Below, in pieces: positions 43,491 to 56,178 of a stretch of DNA of 64,000 nt. Position 1 is the first letter of the stretch. Every line of letters starts with the position of its first letter. Made by a program: the position numbers and the translations under genes. The notes under the pieces were generated by a model that made no database searches, had not been told where the DNA came from, and saw only the letters and a program-made list of their open reading frames with translations. This DNA is from Dipteris shenzhenensis (Eukaryota; Polypodiophyta; Polypodiopsida; Gleicheniales), in assembly GCA_047967505.1 (NCBI GenBank), contig CM106540.1; one strand, 5' to 3'.

Positions 43491-44249
43491 GTGTGGTCTA
43501 TTGGTATAAAAGCTTCTTTTTAATGTCCCTTTTCCAGTGATAAATATCTCTATCACTCAGTTCGAACTCAGTTCGAAAGTAGTAGGAAGTGAAGAGGTGC
43601 ATGAAGTTTATTACCCCCAACTTCATGTTACATCTTTTGGTGGAGAGGCTGGGTACATTTGGTATTGGATTCATCCCACCTTACGAAACGGTCTTGGGTA
43701 TACTTGATTGCATGTTATGTCCAGTATAGGCATGTGTTTTCTTATGTGATAAAGAAGATGCCTGGAAGAACTCTGTTAGAAGAGATTGCGCCCCGTTTAA
43801 GAGAACTAGAAGATTGTGAAGGTGATGCTCAAGCTATTCGCACGATTATTATGATCATATCCTTTATGTTTGCACTCTTGAATATGTTGGTGAATTGATA
43901 ATGCTAGCAGTAGGCACAATGATAGATTGGGGATTATTTCATGCACTAGCAACTTGGTGTGAAGAAGAGTTGAGTCTTTGGGTAGTTTTTGACTATAACA
44001 ATGGAGTGGTGATTCTCAATGCTTTCAACTTCTTTTGCTATGCGAACGATGAAGAGTACTGTGACAACAAAAAATGATATTTTGTTGTGAAACCTGTGGG
44101 AGGATTTGTGGGGTCCGCAAGGTGACAAAAGCCAGCCATGGAGACAAAGAACCAAGAAGCGTGATGGAGAAGTTGGTAGTGGGAGATGGCTCTTTGCGGC
44201 TTGTCAATCTTTTGATGTCGACTTCTTTATTTCATGTAATCATTAATGT
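43491..44249 (+). other. Unidentified sequence between repeat copies
   Basis: Two adjacent plus-strand frames (43,659-43,898 and 43,895-44,077, overlapping by 4 bp) encode unrecognised proteins with hydrophobic stretches. By position they may be the decayed start of a gag, but no domain is visible. Confidence 0.3.
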
Positions 44250-45650
44250 GGGTTTGACACTAATTAGAATAATTAGTGAAAATGATTGTAAATGTGATTA
44301 TGAGTGGAGTGCATCATTGTAAATACCACAGGTATGAATTATAAATACCTTGGTATAGGGATAGAATGGTTTGAGAGATATATTATTTGCTCTATAATTG
44401 GGAAATTAGAAATGAGTCATGTATTTTGAGTGGGCCAGATGACTACATGGCCTCCATAAGGTACTAAAATAATATGAAGAGCACATGCCAAGCACATGGA
44501 GGGCATGTGGAGGAGTGTGGAAGAGTGTAAAGTCAAGAGGAATCCTTCTAGAATTCCAAGGTGGTATATGGAGGATGTTGACATATGGAAAAGAGAGGGT
44601 CCCTATGGGCTCCAAGGGGAAAGACTCTTGACTTTCTCAATTTTTAAAGAGTCATGAGGATCTTGTGATGGGACACGTCAGAATGTGCCCAAAAGGACAT
44701 TTGATGGTGGTGACCCATGTCCTTATGTCACCAGGGGGTGAAGAAATTTACTGGCTGAAAATGTAACAAGGTGAAGGAGGGTGAGAATTGCTCTATAAAA
44801 GAGACCTCTCTCCTCACTCTCCAGCATCTGGTTCTTCCCTTCATAGTTATGCCATCACTTGTATCTCGCTTTGCCTATCTTTTCCCTTCTCCCTAGAGCA
44901 TTGGGCTCTCACTTTGTACCCCTCTTCTTGCTTTTGATGTTTTGGATAAAGTTCATGCTTCCTTTTCCTCATCCTTCTTCCATCTCCTCTCTCCTTGCTC
45001 TAAAGCTTAGTGTACCCACATGAGTGAGTCGTTTCTAGATCTGTGTTAAGGGTATTCTCTACTCCCCTGGGCGACCTCAATTTGTCATGTACCTGGGAAG
45101 CTACTTCTCTCCTGAAGGAGCTCGTTGCCCTTTTCATAACTACAATTGGGTATGGACAGTTTTGACAGTCTGCCATAAAATGGTCATAACTTTCTACTCC
45201 CTGCTATGAAAATTATATCAAAATCTTCATCCTTTCAAGATCTATCTACAGATGTATTTAGATATTTATTCCATTTAGTAGAATAAAAGTTATTGTTGTC
45301 TGAGTGGTTGGGTCTGTTGTTTGGAGTAGTTTTGAGAACCTTTCGTAAAACCGTCATGACTTTCTGTTCCAAGCTCCATTTTGAATGAATCTGATATTAG
45401 AATCTTTATCTTTTTGAGATTTGTGTTTCATTACAACCGTCCCATTCAGCCAAATCAGCCCTATCAATTCACGCCTTTCAGATCAGTTCACATTGTGTTG
45501 AGTTAAAAGATGTTCTTCCAACAACGGCTCACCCTTACTTTTGGGGCTGACCCATTAGCTCAAATCAATGCTTCCCCTCAGCCTTTCTTATTTCCAATGC
45601 TAGAGTACAACCTCACCTTTGATGTTTATATCTTTGTTTTGATCTGAGAA
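44250..45650 (+). repeat. LTR/leader repeat, copy B
   Basis: Partner of copy A, with TATA box CTATAAAAG at about 44,791. Its leader contains two related units of about 165 bp, each with a GTCATrACTTTCT core (about 45,182 and 45,353). Copy B leads into the gypsy gag at 46,019. Confidence 0.55.
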
Positions 45651-46018
45651 GATAGAGAGGAGTGTCTCTTTAAGCTTCATCTAATGCCCAAATCTCTTCT
45701 CTCTTCTTTAATTTGTGGGTTGAGATGTGACCAAAACCAAACGCCCAATTTTGTGTCACAGTACAATATCTTGAAGCTATTATGTGCACTTCCAATTGTG
45801 AGAAAAGTGATTCTTGAATGCATGTATACACAATGTTTTCATGGTGCTGGTTGGTCACTTATTTTTGAAGATTTTGTTGAGGATCACATTGTGGAGGATT
45901 TTCAACAAGTAGTTATGCATAATAAGTTGGCCTTGGTATACTAAGGCTCTGTGGGATCTTGTTTGGATCTTATTTGGGATATTATTTGGATCTTGGTGTT
46001 TCCTTTTTGTGTTTCATC

Positions 46019-47190
46019 ATGGTGAAGATTCCAGTGTTTCGAGGGACCCAAGGGGAAGACCCAGAGTCTTATCTTCGAGATTTTGTTTGAGGATGCTAGC
46101 TTTCTAGATGGTCCATGAAGGATTGAGTGGAGATTTTTCCTGATTTTCTTGAAGATGTAGCCTTGAGTTGGCATGAGGCCTTGCCGGACTCTACCAAGGA
46201 GGACTAGGACCAAGTGGTGGCTGCAATGAAGCAGAGATTTGGGACAGTGGAGTTGCCAAATGCTTTGAGGTTGCAGTTGGACTAGTTCTATTAAGGAGAG
46301 GGTGAGATGGTCTTTGCGTTGGCAATCGATACGAAACTTTATGGACAAAGTATGAAAGGGCAGCTTTGCAAGCTATGGCATCTGCATCAGCGGCCCCTCA
46401 AAGTCTCTCAGGGATGGAGCACTTAAAGATGAGCAAATTTGTTATGGCTTTGGAGCCTCGTCTTTGCTCAAAAGTAATGAGTAAAGATGCAACAAGATAC
46501 ATGGAGGCACTTCGCATTGCGACCAAGAAAGAAGCTTCTCTAAAGATTGAATCCTCTTTTGTGTCTTCAACAACTTCAACTTCTAAGGTGGAGGTAATGG
46601 GCACTCCTCAGGTACCAAAGTCCTCTGAGTTAGATCATAATATCTTCCAATTGATGGCAGAGTTTGCTAATTTGAAATTGCATTTGGTTAATGCACGACA
46701 ACCTAGAGCACCAAAGAGTGAAAATAGGGCTCGAGATAAGAGTGGGGTCACTTGCTATGAATGTAATGAAAAAGGTCACTATCGCTGCGAGTGTCCTAGA
46801 TTGAGAAAGAAAGAAGAAAAACAAGTATCCTTGTTAGAATCTTCTTCAGGGGATGAGGAAAGAGAGGTAATGATGGCTAAATGGGGGCGTGGTAAAGCAA
46901 AAGAAGAAGAAGAAAGCAAGGAAGAAGTAGATGAGAAACATCAGGAAGAGGAATGCCATAGTAAGAAAAAGAAGGCATCTAGGAGGAGAATTAGCCAATC
47001 AAACTTTCCTTTAGGACAAGGAATTGGAAGCTATAACTTGTTGTCCGACCTTAAAGAAAAGGAAGCTCATATCACCTTTGGTCAATTACTTGCTTTGTCT
47101 CCAAAACTACAGAAGGAATGGGGAAAGCTAGCAAGCATAATTGGTCTTAGTGTATTGATGCTCTACAAGCCATGCTTATTATTGATCTAT
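46019..47190 (+). pseudogene. Ty3/gypsy gag with zinc knuckle
   Basis: Starts MVKIPVFRGTQGEDPESYL, then PDFLEDVALSWHEALP, QVVAAMKQRFGT and FALAIDTKL, the retrotransposon gag domain with its WF-like and F-x-x-RF boxes; at least four stops occur before 46,366. The second half is open for 275 codons: a Ser/Thr-rich linker, MALEPRLCSKVM, then CYECNEKGHYRCEC (46,753-46,794; Cys-x2-Cys-x4-His-x4-Cys, complete), an acidic-basic region and LLALSPKLQKEWGKLAS before the end. No protease or RT follows. Confidence 0.65.
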
Positions 47191-47349
47191 TGAATTCGAA
47201 AAGCAATTAAACTCAATTCAAACAACATTTCTGTAGAGAGACATTGACACCAATGATTTAAGAGTATTAGAGCATGAGATAATCAAGCCTCTGAAGTTTG
47301 AGATACTAGGCTCGATGATCCCCGGATCTTGTTCATGGTAGGGTAGAAA

Positions 47350-48090
47350 TAATGGCAGTAGCTGACACACGGGGCCTTCCTCATATATTCCTGAGCACTC
47401 ATTGCACATTAGGTATCAAGCACAAGATGGTGCATAATCATCCAAATCAAAATGAAGAGTTCAATCAAAACTTCACATGGAAAGGCTATCTGGTTGAATG
47501 TGTGGTACTATTCCATGACAGAGGGCTACTTGCTAAAGGCAAGCATCACATCATCAGATACAAGGTCCAAAATCGAGGATCGATGCATGCTCAAATATTC
47601 CAATGGATCGATACATTGGACCAATGAGCAAGACATCTAAAAAATATAGAACCAAACCGATGTACACATCTTGTACATGAACTATTTGGATAGTTGGTCT
47701 GAGGATTCATTCCAAAAGAAGCTTCGCCATAAGGCAAAAGAGAGTAGATGCATACCTGCAAGTTGGCATGCAATCTATTTGATAGGATTGTTCCACACAA
47801 ATGCTAATACAAATATCCATTCCCTATCCATTTGGAGATTACACTACATTAGATCCTCTCACACAAGGATGTCTCTCTGTTGCCCATCTATTGACCATCG
47901 AAACATTTTTCCATATCATGCTAGGATATTACTCATGTGGCAAGCACATATGAATATTCCAAGAATAGCCAACATGGGCTTGTTGTACTATCTTATAAAG
48001 AAAGCAATATCGAATATTGAAAATTTCTATATTCGATTGTTACAATTGTCTTCATGTCCCAATGTGACAAAAAGCCCCTATAGCTTTTAA
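47350..48090 (+). pseudogene. Helitron replication protein remnant
   Basis: A 139-codon frame (47,671-48,090) contains, at residues 75-111, DHRNIFPYHARILLMWQAHM followed by N and a YYLIKK end. This aligns without gaps to the Helitron Rep segment with Asp-x-Arg, ProTyr, LeuLeu, GlnAlaHis-x-Asn and TyrLeu-x-Lys at fixed spacing. Residues 26-57 (RCIPASWHAIYLIG, then SLSIWRL) resemble another Rep segment that normally follows it. Upstream, TRGLPH and MVHNHPNQN could be traces of earlier Rep motifs. No helicase domain, 5' TC or 3' hairpin-CTRR end was found. Confidence 0.5.
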
Positions 48091-49985
48091 AGTGGCTATC
48101 AGGATTTGTGTGGCAAAATATTGTAGAGTTTTTGAGATTAAGTTTTTCACAACCTAGTTTCTAGCATCTATGCCATTGCTTTCAACATGATGGATCCCTT
48201 AAAACTCTTTTAGAATCATAGTGCTTGCTGAGATCTCGTTGTTCTTGCATTTGGACACCTCTACCTTGAATTCTTGTTTGCTTCATCTACATCCTCCATG
48301 CTGCATTAGTTGGCTCATATTGACCATGGTAGAGTTCATGGACCTCCATTTTGCCAAATTCTAGGCATGCAAGGTCTCCGCATAAGAGAAGCTTCCATGA
48401 GCTTCTCTGCAAAATGCATGCTTTAGGCAATTTGCTTTGTGTCTATTGAAAATTGAGTGTTTATTGTGGTCTTTAGTACTTGTACTTTTTCATTTGTGTA
48501 ATGTTGTCTTGTAGCAACATGGATGGTGAATTGCCTTATTGGCATTGATGTGGAGATGGAGGAGGTAGCCAGGCTTAATAGCGAAAGCTCTATTTTGCTT
48601 CCTATCCATGATTGTATGTGCCTTGAATCATGGTTACCAAAATTTGTGAGTAAATTTGGGGCTCTATTTGTGCTGAGCATCCTCGAGGATACTTCCTTTG
48701 TTATTGATACATGCTTTATGGTGGTTCCTTTTTTAGTAGAGGTAATATAAAAGTTTCATGTTCGTGTTTGTTTGATTGCATTCTTCCTTAAGACATAATA
48801 TATTCTAGCTCTATTAAAATGTAAAAAAAAAGTGTATATCTCAGAAATAATCTATATGTCATGGATGCAAGGGCTATAGGGATATGGTTATGACCCAAAG
48901 CTATAGGTTGTAGCTAATTGGAGGTAGTAGGATTTTTATTGATAGTAGTAGTGATGATAGTGAAGGTAGTGATAGAGGAGTTATTGATAATGAAGCAGCT
49001 AAAGGGTTGGTATATCCAAGAATCATACTTTATAGTTAATAGATTAGGGATGGGGGAGACCATGTTATGGGCTAGATACATTGCAGGACAAACCTTCTGT
49101 ATATATTATGGGCCAGATACATTGCAGGACAAACCTTGTATATTTATAAATATATATATATTGACAGAATCTCTCACTTTTTTTTTTGCATCTAGAACTA
49201 GCATGTTTTATGGTCCTATAATACAATAAAGTGCAAGTTATGAAATAAGATAAAAAATCCCCTTATAAGTGCCTCAATTTTTTTTAAAGCAATACTAATA
49301 TCATAACATTCCAACTAAAGGTGTAGCTCTAGTTCAATTTGTACACCATTCTTAGAATACTATGTAAATCAATTATGAAAGGGTAAAGCATATGAAACTA
49401 TGTGAATCAATTATTAATTTGTATTCCATTCTTAGAATACTATGTGAATTAGATATCAAAGGGTAGAGCATATGAAACTTAGTAGCTAAAAGAAGGGATA
49501 TGGCAGATGAGAGTTCAATGTAGATATAAGAAAGTTGTTTAGATGTCAAGCTAGCTATCATATACAAAGCTATCCATCCATATAAGAAGGATATAGAAAC
49601 CCTATCCATCCATCTAATCTTCCTTTTTTTAAATTTGCTATGTGCATTGCATAGTGATGATTTTGAGTTGTTACAACCATATGTGACATGTCTAGTTAGA
49701 CATCCTTATCACTACTTTTTTAAAATTTTATTTGTATCTCCCATAAAGTCATTACAACTGTGGTATGTATTAAGTGATAGGCCTATTATGATAGTTAGAA
49801 CTATAGACCTTGCTTGGATCCTTTGAGGATGTGTTCGCTTAGAGGTACATAGATATGAAGGGAATTTATCCCTAATTTTTCCAGCACTGGATCATTTTGA
49901 AAGATAATGTGAAGCTGGTCTACCAGCAACAATATCAAATGAATCTGAAGTAAACTACTTCAAGTCAGGTTCATCTATCCAATGG
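48091..49985. other. No recognised gene; local tandem duplications
   Basis: GGGCyAGATACATTGCAGGA is present at about 49,068 and 49,110 (period 42 bp). CCATTCTTAGAATACTATGT recurs at 49,347 and 49,427 (period about 80 bp). An open frame at 48,523-48,750 has no recognised domain. Confidence 0.5.
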
Positions 49986-49989
49986 GCAG

Positions 49990-50505
49990 GGCCACCTAGA
50001 CATTGCTTGCCCATTGTCATCATCTCAAATAAAATCAATAAGTGGCAGGTATGTGTGGACTATCGTAGTCTCAATGCTACCACCATGACTAACCCCTTTC
50101 CGTTACCCTTCATGGATTCTATGCTTACTGCCGCCATGGTTGTTGGGCATGAGATGTGTAGGAACTATAACCAAGTCTAGATGGCTATGAAAAATCAAGA
50201 GAAGACGTCCTTCATTTTGGAATGGGGCAGAGATCTTTGATGAGTACCTGACTTCATTCATGAGGATTTTTTCTGATGACTTTAGTGTATTTGGAACTGG
50301 GAGTAGCACCTCCACCACCTAATGTTGTGCCTAACTAAGTGTTGGGAGTCCAAGCTATCACCAAACTTAGCCAAACATATGTTTGCAGTTAGTAGCAGGA
50401 TGCTACTAGGTCACATCATTTCAAAGGACATGATTGCGATAGATCCAGCCAAGGTGGAACAAATTTGCAAGGCCCTATGTCCGACTAGAGTATGAACATG
50501 ATTGC
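49990..50505 (+). pseudogene. Ty3/gypsy reverse transcriptase remnant
   Basis: Frames read INKWQVCVDYRSLNATTMTN (RT motif around VDYRxLN), then MDSMLTAAMVVGHEM, NQEKTSFILEWG, a catalytic-box relic FMRIFSDDFSVFG, and AKHMFAVSSRMLLGHIISKD with AIDPAKVEQI. The order is that of a gypsy RT palm and thumb, with a distinct sequence from Gypsy-1 and -2. The stretch is shortened and frameshifted. Confidence 0.65.
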
Positions 50506-50529
50506 AGTATCTAAAGCTCATGTTGGCTA

Positions 50530-51000
50530 AATCGTCCAAGACACTACTGCTCCATCTTTAAGCCATACAAGGCTTTCTTCAACCTGCAAACAAACTCAGG
50601 ATGAACAGCATGAACATAACCTGATGGCTGCTCCATATAGACCTCTTTTTGCAAATCACCATGCAAGAAAGCATTCTTTACATCCATCTGATGTAAAGAA
50701 TACATTTCTACTACACTATATAATGTGGTACAGCTAAGTTGTAATGGAATAGTAGATGAAACAACTTTATTAGCACAACAACAAAAAGTTATGGCCAATT
50801 TCATGCCTCAAGTTAGGAGGGGGTATTCCTTAACAATATAGCAGCCCTGATTAGTGGGTTGCATTTTGAACCATGAATACTTTTCATATACTTGGGGGAT
50901 CCATTCATCATTGTCATTTTTTATAATATTCAAGACGATAGATTGTAAGTTGCTTTGATCGTTTTCCAATTCCATCCCTGGGGTGCCAACTCAATATGTA
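50530..51000 (-). pseudogene. Ty1/copia reverse transcriptase fragment
   Basis: On the minus strand [34 protein letters not shown] and [13 protein letters not shown] match the copia RT (RVT_2) segment DVKxAFLxGDLxExVYMxQPxGF...[10 protein letters not shown]. Upstream, NDEWIPQVYEKY and GCYIVKEYP come from less conserved sequence with a stop. The YVDD box is not present. It abuts a plus-strand gypsy fragment. Confidence 0.7.
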
Positions 51001-52149
51001 ATATGTTACTACCCTTGTCCAAGATCCAGAGTATGGGAGGACAAGGTCCATATATAATATGGATAAATTTTGTTAAAAAATTTCAAATATGCAAGGGAAA
51101 AATATGAAGATTTCATGTCCCCCCTCCCACAAAATATAAGGTATATACATTGAAAAATATGCACCATTTTAAGATTTGTACATATTTTTCATAATATGTG
51201 AGGCCCAAGGGGGGGGGTCTTTTGGATGAGGGGGAGTAAAACAAAAAATACACTAAAATATGAAAACCCATCTCCTTTCAAATTACTCTAACTTTTTCAT
51301 GTGTTGCCCAAATTTTAAGGTGTAAAGACATATTTGAATCTCTTTTAGTATAGAACTTCAAAAAGAAGATAGTAACCCACTTGGGAAAAGCAAGAAGGCT
51401 AACATTCTTTTCTCAATTTGTGAGTATATGTGGATTTTATTATTTTTCTTTACTCCAATCATTTAGATTCATATGAAACTAATAATATTTTTATTTAATA
51501 ATAGACAAAGGGTTTTGGATGATTGCCCACTCCCACCAAGGAGGAGATGGGATAGGCTAGCCTACTTGGATGTCCTACTCTTTGAGAGTCACCACAACAA
51601 AGAGGCATGGAGCGTCTTTGGTAGAGGTATGCCATATCTACTAAATAGATTCTCATAATGCTTTGGTTCTATGTTTTTCTTTACAAATGATGATTCAATC
51701 CCCAATAGTGCTTCATTTAGAGTAGCCACATCTTTCCAGAAGGGGGTGCAAATCCATGATGCTTTGCTAGGAGGAGGTTGAGTGACCATAGCAGAGATCT
51801 CACAATAGAGAGCCCTAGCTCGCAAGATGGTTGGCCAATTGAATAGCAGAATAAGACTTAGAGGGATAGTGAGGAGCTACAACCATAGGCACTATAGATG
51901 CAACATTCCCTTCATGAGAGGGAGAGAGAACTGATGTGCAACTTGGCTTCCATAGAGAGACTCATGGAGTAGCACATTTCCTCTCAAGACTTGTGCACAT
52001 GTACAAGAGAATCAGCCTTGAATTTCATGCCATAGAGATCCATGTATCAAAGTTCTTTACCATTCCTCCAACGATGACCAGGTCCACAGGATGACCAAGT
52101 AGTTCTGTTAGGCCATTGGCCAGACACTCTATAGGGACTTACCTCCTGT
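51001..52149. other. No recognised gene
   Basis: AT-rich. A G8 run is at about 51,209. Frames at 51,473-51,658 (plus) and 51,589-51,825 (minus) have no known domain. Confidence 0.5.
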
Positions 52150-53198
52150 AGCTACAAAACAATTGTGGCATTATGATATCAAATGATGTTGTTTTAAACC
52201 CAAAAATGTTAATCAACTTTTTTTTGTTATGGAGCACATAATGAAATAGTCATCTGGTTGCATTACTTGATAGTGATTGCATCTTGTTGTATTGTTTTAT
52301 AATAAGATGTCCAATAGTTTTGTTTTGTTATAGAGCCTATAGTCGCTAATCTATAATATAATTTTACTTTTAGCACTTTTTAAAAGGAGGTAGAAATAGA
52401 GACGAGATACGACATCAGCTCCATCAGACTTGATCCTCCGTATTGTGCTTTTGTCATCGATGATGGACAAATATTAGCGCTTTTTGGAAATGGATGCACA
52501 TGAGATATGACATTAAGTCCATCAGACTTGATCCTCCCTATAGTGCTTTTGTAATTGATGATGGAAAAATATTAGCACTTTTTGGAAACTAATTACTCGC
52601 ATGAGCTTCTATGTTTTCTTTTTGAAAACATGGAAGTAATCATCACTGCAACCTTTGAGATATTATGAGTTGGACTATGATCATGTGAATGTTGGTGTTA
52701 TTGCCCTTCAATTTTGCATTCACCATGGTCACTTCTTTTAATTGCCTAGCTCTTGCTCAATGCTGTTAAGGACATGCATTAAAATGGAGAGTTAGGAAAG
52801 ATTGTCAGTTTAAGATTGAATAAATAATAAAATTTTTGAAATTAAGAAAGTGAGAAAATAAGAAAGTTGTAAAATAAGAAAGTTGTAAAACAAGAAAAGA
52901 AAATCCATACGTGATGTATGGGGAGAGGTGGCACACTTCCTCTCTGATTATTTATAATATGAGAGAGAGAGCCCCTCTCTCATTAGATTTGGTTTTAGTT
53001 CTACTTTTAGCTCTGCTTTTAGGTCTAGTTTTAGTTTTGCTTTTTGCTTAAGCTTTTGTTCTTCTTTACTGAGTTCAGATCTCAAAAGTTTACTTGTAAT
53101 GGTTTGCTCCTGTACTTCCCTACTGCAATATGTTTACATTTTGAATTTCTTCAAAGAAACATAGAATAGTCCTATTATGGAATTTTTTTGAAGATATA
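52150..53198 (+). repeat. Flanking repeat, left copy (LTR-like)
   Basis: Shares ordered motifs with 58,925-59,700: TTTTGTTATGG, GACyTGATCCTCC, ACATGGAAGTAAT, GAGTTGGACTA, GTTGGTGTTATTG and TGTGATGTATGGGGAG, then a GAGAGAG run. It contains its own tandem duplication: a unit of 97 bp starting at 52,406 and 52,503 with TCCATCAGACTTGATCCTCC. Copia-3 begins right after it. Confidence 0.6.
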
Positions 53199-53934
53199 TG
53201 TATAAGAAAATAATACAATGTCTGTGCTCAACAGATAACACGATCTCATACGCAAGAAAGAAAACAAGATAGTATGGAGAATCAAAAATTTGATTACTGT
53301 AGAACTGATACAATAGATGGCGCTGCCTCCCAACTGTGCGCTCCTGTGAAAGAAGCTTCGATGGCATGCTGGAAACAGTAGAAGACGAAGGTTGGATGCT
53401 AAGGAATCAGGGTAGCTATAGCCAGTGATAAAATGGGCTTCACGGGCTTGCTCTTATATAGCCACCAGTTGTAGTTGGTTAGGCTCAATTGGGTGACCGA
53501 CCCAGTCCGCCCAAAATGGTCGACTAGGGGTCGGTCTCGAAATAGAGGTAACCGACCATACGATAGAACCGGTGTGCAAAACAGAGCAACTAACCTACGG
53601 TCTCCATTTGGCCCAGAGCCATCTGGGACCATCTGAGGCTCTAAATGGGCCCTGCAACTTGAGAGTGGGCTACCTCGGGAAATGCTCCATCTACCCTCAA
53701 TGCGGTCAGTCAAGGGATGCCTTCCCGCACTTGCATGTAGCCTAGTTGGCAGTGTGCCAACTCTATCTGAAGTCGTCCAGCCATTAGGTCACACATGGCC
53801 CCCATCTGGTGTCCAAACTAGGACCTATTAGATAACCGAGCTACTCAAATGCCTTCTCCTCATATGGGGGGCTTATAAGTAGAGTTAGCTGGTTCCTGCG
53901 TAGTTACATGAGAGTGGAGCATTGATATCTAACA
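53199..53934 (-). repeat. Copia-3 3' LTR
   Basis: 736 bp; on the minus strand TGTTAGATATCAATG to ...TATACA. A minus-strand TATA box (CTATATAAG) is at about 53,453. It carries more changes at its outer edge than the other LTR (TGTATAAG against TGTAAG). Confidence 0.88.
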
Positions 53935-53945
53935 CCCCCCCTCAA
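53935..53945 (-). other. Copia-3 polypurine tract
   Basis: On the minus strand TTGAGGGGGGG sits directly before the 3' LTR TG. Confidence 0.75.
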
Positions 53946-53964
53946 TGTCCACCCGCAAGTGAAC

Positions 53965-54435
53965 TTACTTTTTCGGCCCAATGCCGAGTCGATGAAGATG
54001 CCTCTCCAGCAAGTCTCTTCCAAGAGCCTTCGTGAAGATGTCCACAGCATTCTCTATAGTTGGACAGGACACCAAGTCGACCTCTCCATCCATGATGAGC
54101 TCGCGTACAAAGTGATATTGAATCTCAATGTGTTTTGTGCGAGCGTGGAACACCGGGTTCTTTGCAATCGCCATGCAACTCTGATTGTCACATGATAACT
54201 GCGTAGGCTTGTTCTGCACTGCACCCATGTCCCCCAAAATCCTCCTCAACCACACTGCCTCGCAAGAAGTAAAGCATGCAGATTTGTACTCAGCCTCGGT
54301 AGAAGAAAGAGCAACTATGGGTTGCTTCTTGCTGACCCATGACACAACTTTAGATCCAAGTGAAAAACAGTACCCTGTCACTGATCTCATGCTGTCCACA
54401 TCTCCTGCCCAATCCGAGTCATAGAATCCGATCAA
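53965..54435 (-). pseudogene. Copia-3 RNase H
   Basis: An open frame of 156 codons: [70 protein letters not shown] and [16 protein letters not shown]. The Asp-Trp-Ala-Gly, Glu-Ala-Glu-Tyr and Asp-Asn-Gln acidic positions of copia RNase H are all present. It ends 31 bp before the LTR and lies in a different frame from the RT tail, which overlaps it by four bases. Confidence 0.85.
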
Positions 54436-55160
54436 GAGATGTTGCCCTTGGTATAGGTGATGCCATAATCAAGTGTGCCTTTGATGTATTTTAGCACCTG
54501 CATCCCTGCCCTCCAATGGTTCTCCCGGGGCTTATTGGAAAACCTGCTTAGTACACCAGTCACAAAACTGATGTCCGACCGTGTGTTGCATAGGTAAATC
54601 AAGCTGCCCACAAGCCTTCTGTACTTCGCTTCGTCCACCAGTGGTGATGAATCCTCGTTTGAGAGCTTCGCATCAACCTCCATAGGGGTACCAACTGTCT
54701 TGCACTCAGCCATGCTAAATGCCTTCAGTATCTCTCCAACATACTTCAGCTGTGAAATGAAGATCTGTTTCGGCTCCTGACAAACTTCAATCCCCAAACA
54801 AAAATGCATCAATCCGAGGTCTTTCATTTCAAACTCTCTTCCTAGCAAATGCTTCATCTGTGAGATCTTCTCTTCATGGTTCCTTGTTATGACAAGGTCA
54901 TCCACATAAAGGACCACGATCATACTCCTACCTCCTTCTCTGAAAATATACAAATTTGCATCAAATGGCTCCTCCTGAACCCATTTTGCCGAAAGTAGGC
55001 ATCAATTCACGGGTACCACGCTCGTGGGGACTGTTTCAGCCCGTAAAGTGCCTTCTTTAGTTTGCAGACTTTACCTTCTGAACCGGGGATCTCAAAACCT
55101 AGTGGTTGTTCCACGTATACCTCCTCCTTGAGATCTCCATTTAGAAAGGTGGATTTCACA
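54432..55160 (-). pseudogene. Copia-3 reverse transcriptase, C-terminal part
   Basis: The last 173 codons are open: MIVVLYVDDLVITRN (YVDD catalytic box), HLLGREFEMKDLGLMHFCLG, KYVGEILKAFSMAECK, YRRLVGSLIYLCNTRSDI and [14 protein letters not shown]. Before it, in shifting frames, are the relics of [20 protein letters not shown] and [16 protein letters not shown]. At least two frameshifts separate it from the upstream RT part. Confidence 0.8.
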
Positions 55161-56133
55161 TCCATCTGAAACACAGGCCAACTTCCCTAGGAGCTAAAGC
55201 CAAAACACTACGAATTGTGGTTAGTCGAGTTGTGGGAGCAAAAGTATCTTGATAATCAAAACCATGTACCTGTGCAAATCCTTTTGCCACGAGCCGAGCC
55301 TTGTACTTATCCAATGTGCCATCAGACTTGTACTTAGTCTTGTACACCCACTTGGTTCCGATTACCTTGCGTTTTGGTGGTCGATCCACAAGGTCCCAAG
55401 TGTTGTTCTTCATTATGGAGCCATACTCTGACTGCATAGCCTCCATCCACCTATCATCGCCCTGTGCCTCTTCAAGACACTTGGGTTCATCAACACGGAT
55501 CACTTCTATCATCAAAGCATAGTTGACCAAGTGTTCCTGCACCCTTCTTTGCTCCTCTAATCTCTTGGACTGGTGGTGTTCGGATGGTTCCTCCTCAATG
55601 GCTGGAGGTTCTCTGCCATCCAAAAGCTGCTTTACCCACTTCGGGAATGGCAGTTGCCGTTGTGGTTTTGTAGGCTCTTCTTCATCTTCTTTGTCTTGAA
55701 TCCTCCCAAGCATCGTTGGGGGAGTTCGGTCTGCTGCTGGTGGCGGTACTGGATGGATATCCTGGTCTTGGTTGTCTGGGAAGGAAGCATCCTCCTCCAA
55801 TTGATGCGGCTGTTCTGAGAAGACATCGCAACTTACAATTACCTTCTTGGTAACAGGGTTATAGAGATGGTAACCCTTCGCGTCTTCATTGTAGCCCAAG
55901 AAAATACACTTCCGGCTCTTCGGTTCCCATTTAGTCTTGGTAGCATCAGGGACATGCACAAAACAGTCACATCCAAAAACTCTAAAATGTGCAGCTGAAG
56001 GTTTCTTACCAAAAAAGGCTTGCAGTGGAGTCATCTTGTTCACAGCCTTCGTGTAGCTATGATTCAGGATGTAAACTGCAGTGTTACATGCTTCAGCCCA
56101 GAAAGTCTTTGGCAAATCTTTCCCTTTCATCAT
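55156..56133 (-). pseudogene. Copia-3 integrase C-terminus and RT N-terminal part
   Basis: Open for 325 codons. The integrase end (FWAEACNTAVYILNHSYTKA, FRVFGCDCFVHVP, KCIFLGYNEDAKGYHLYNP) is followed by a Pro/Glu/Gln-rich linker, then the RT start: DRWMEAMQSEYGSIMKNNTW, GTKWVYKTKYKSDGTLDKYK, ARLVAKGFAQVHGFDYQDTF and PTTRLTTIRSVLAL. A stop and frameshift end it at the next RT motif. Confidence 0.85.
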
Positions 56134-56178
56134 ACTCTAGCCCATTTCGCAGATGTTGCGTTCTGCTACTCCATTTTG

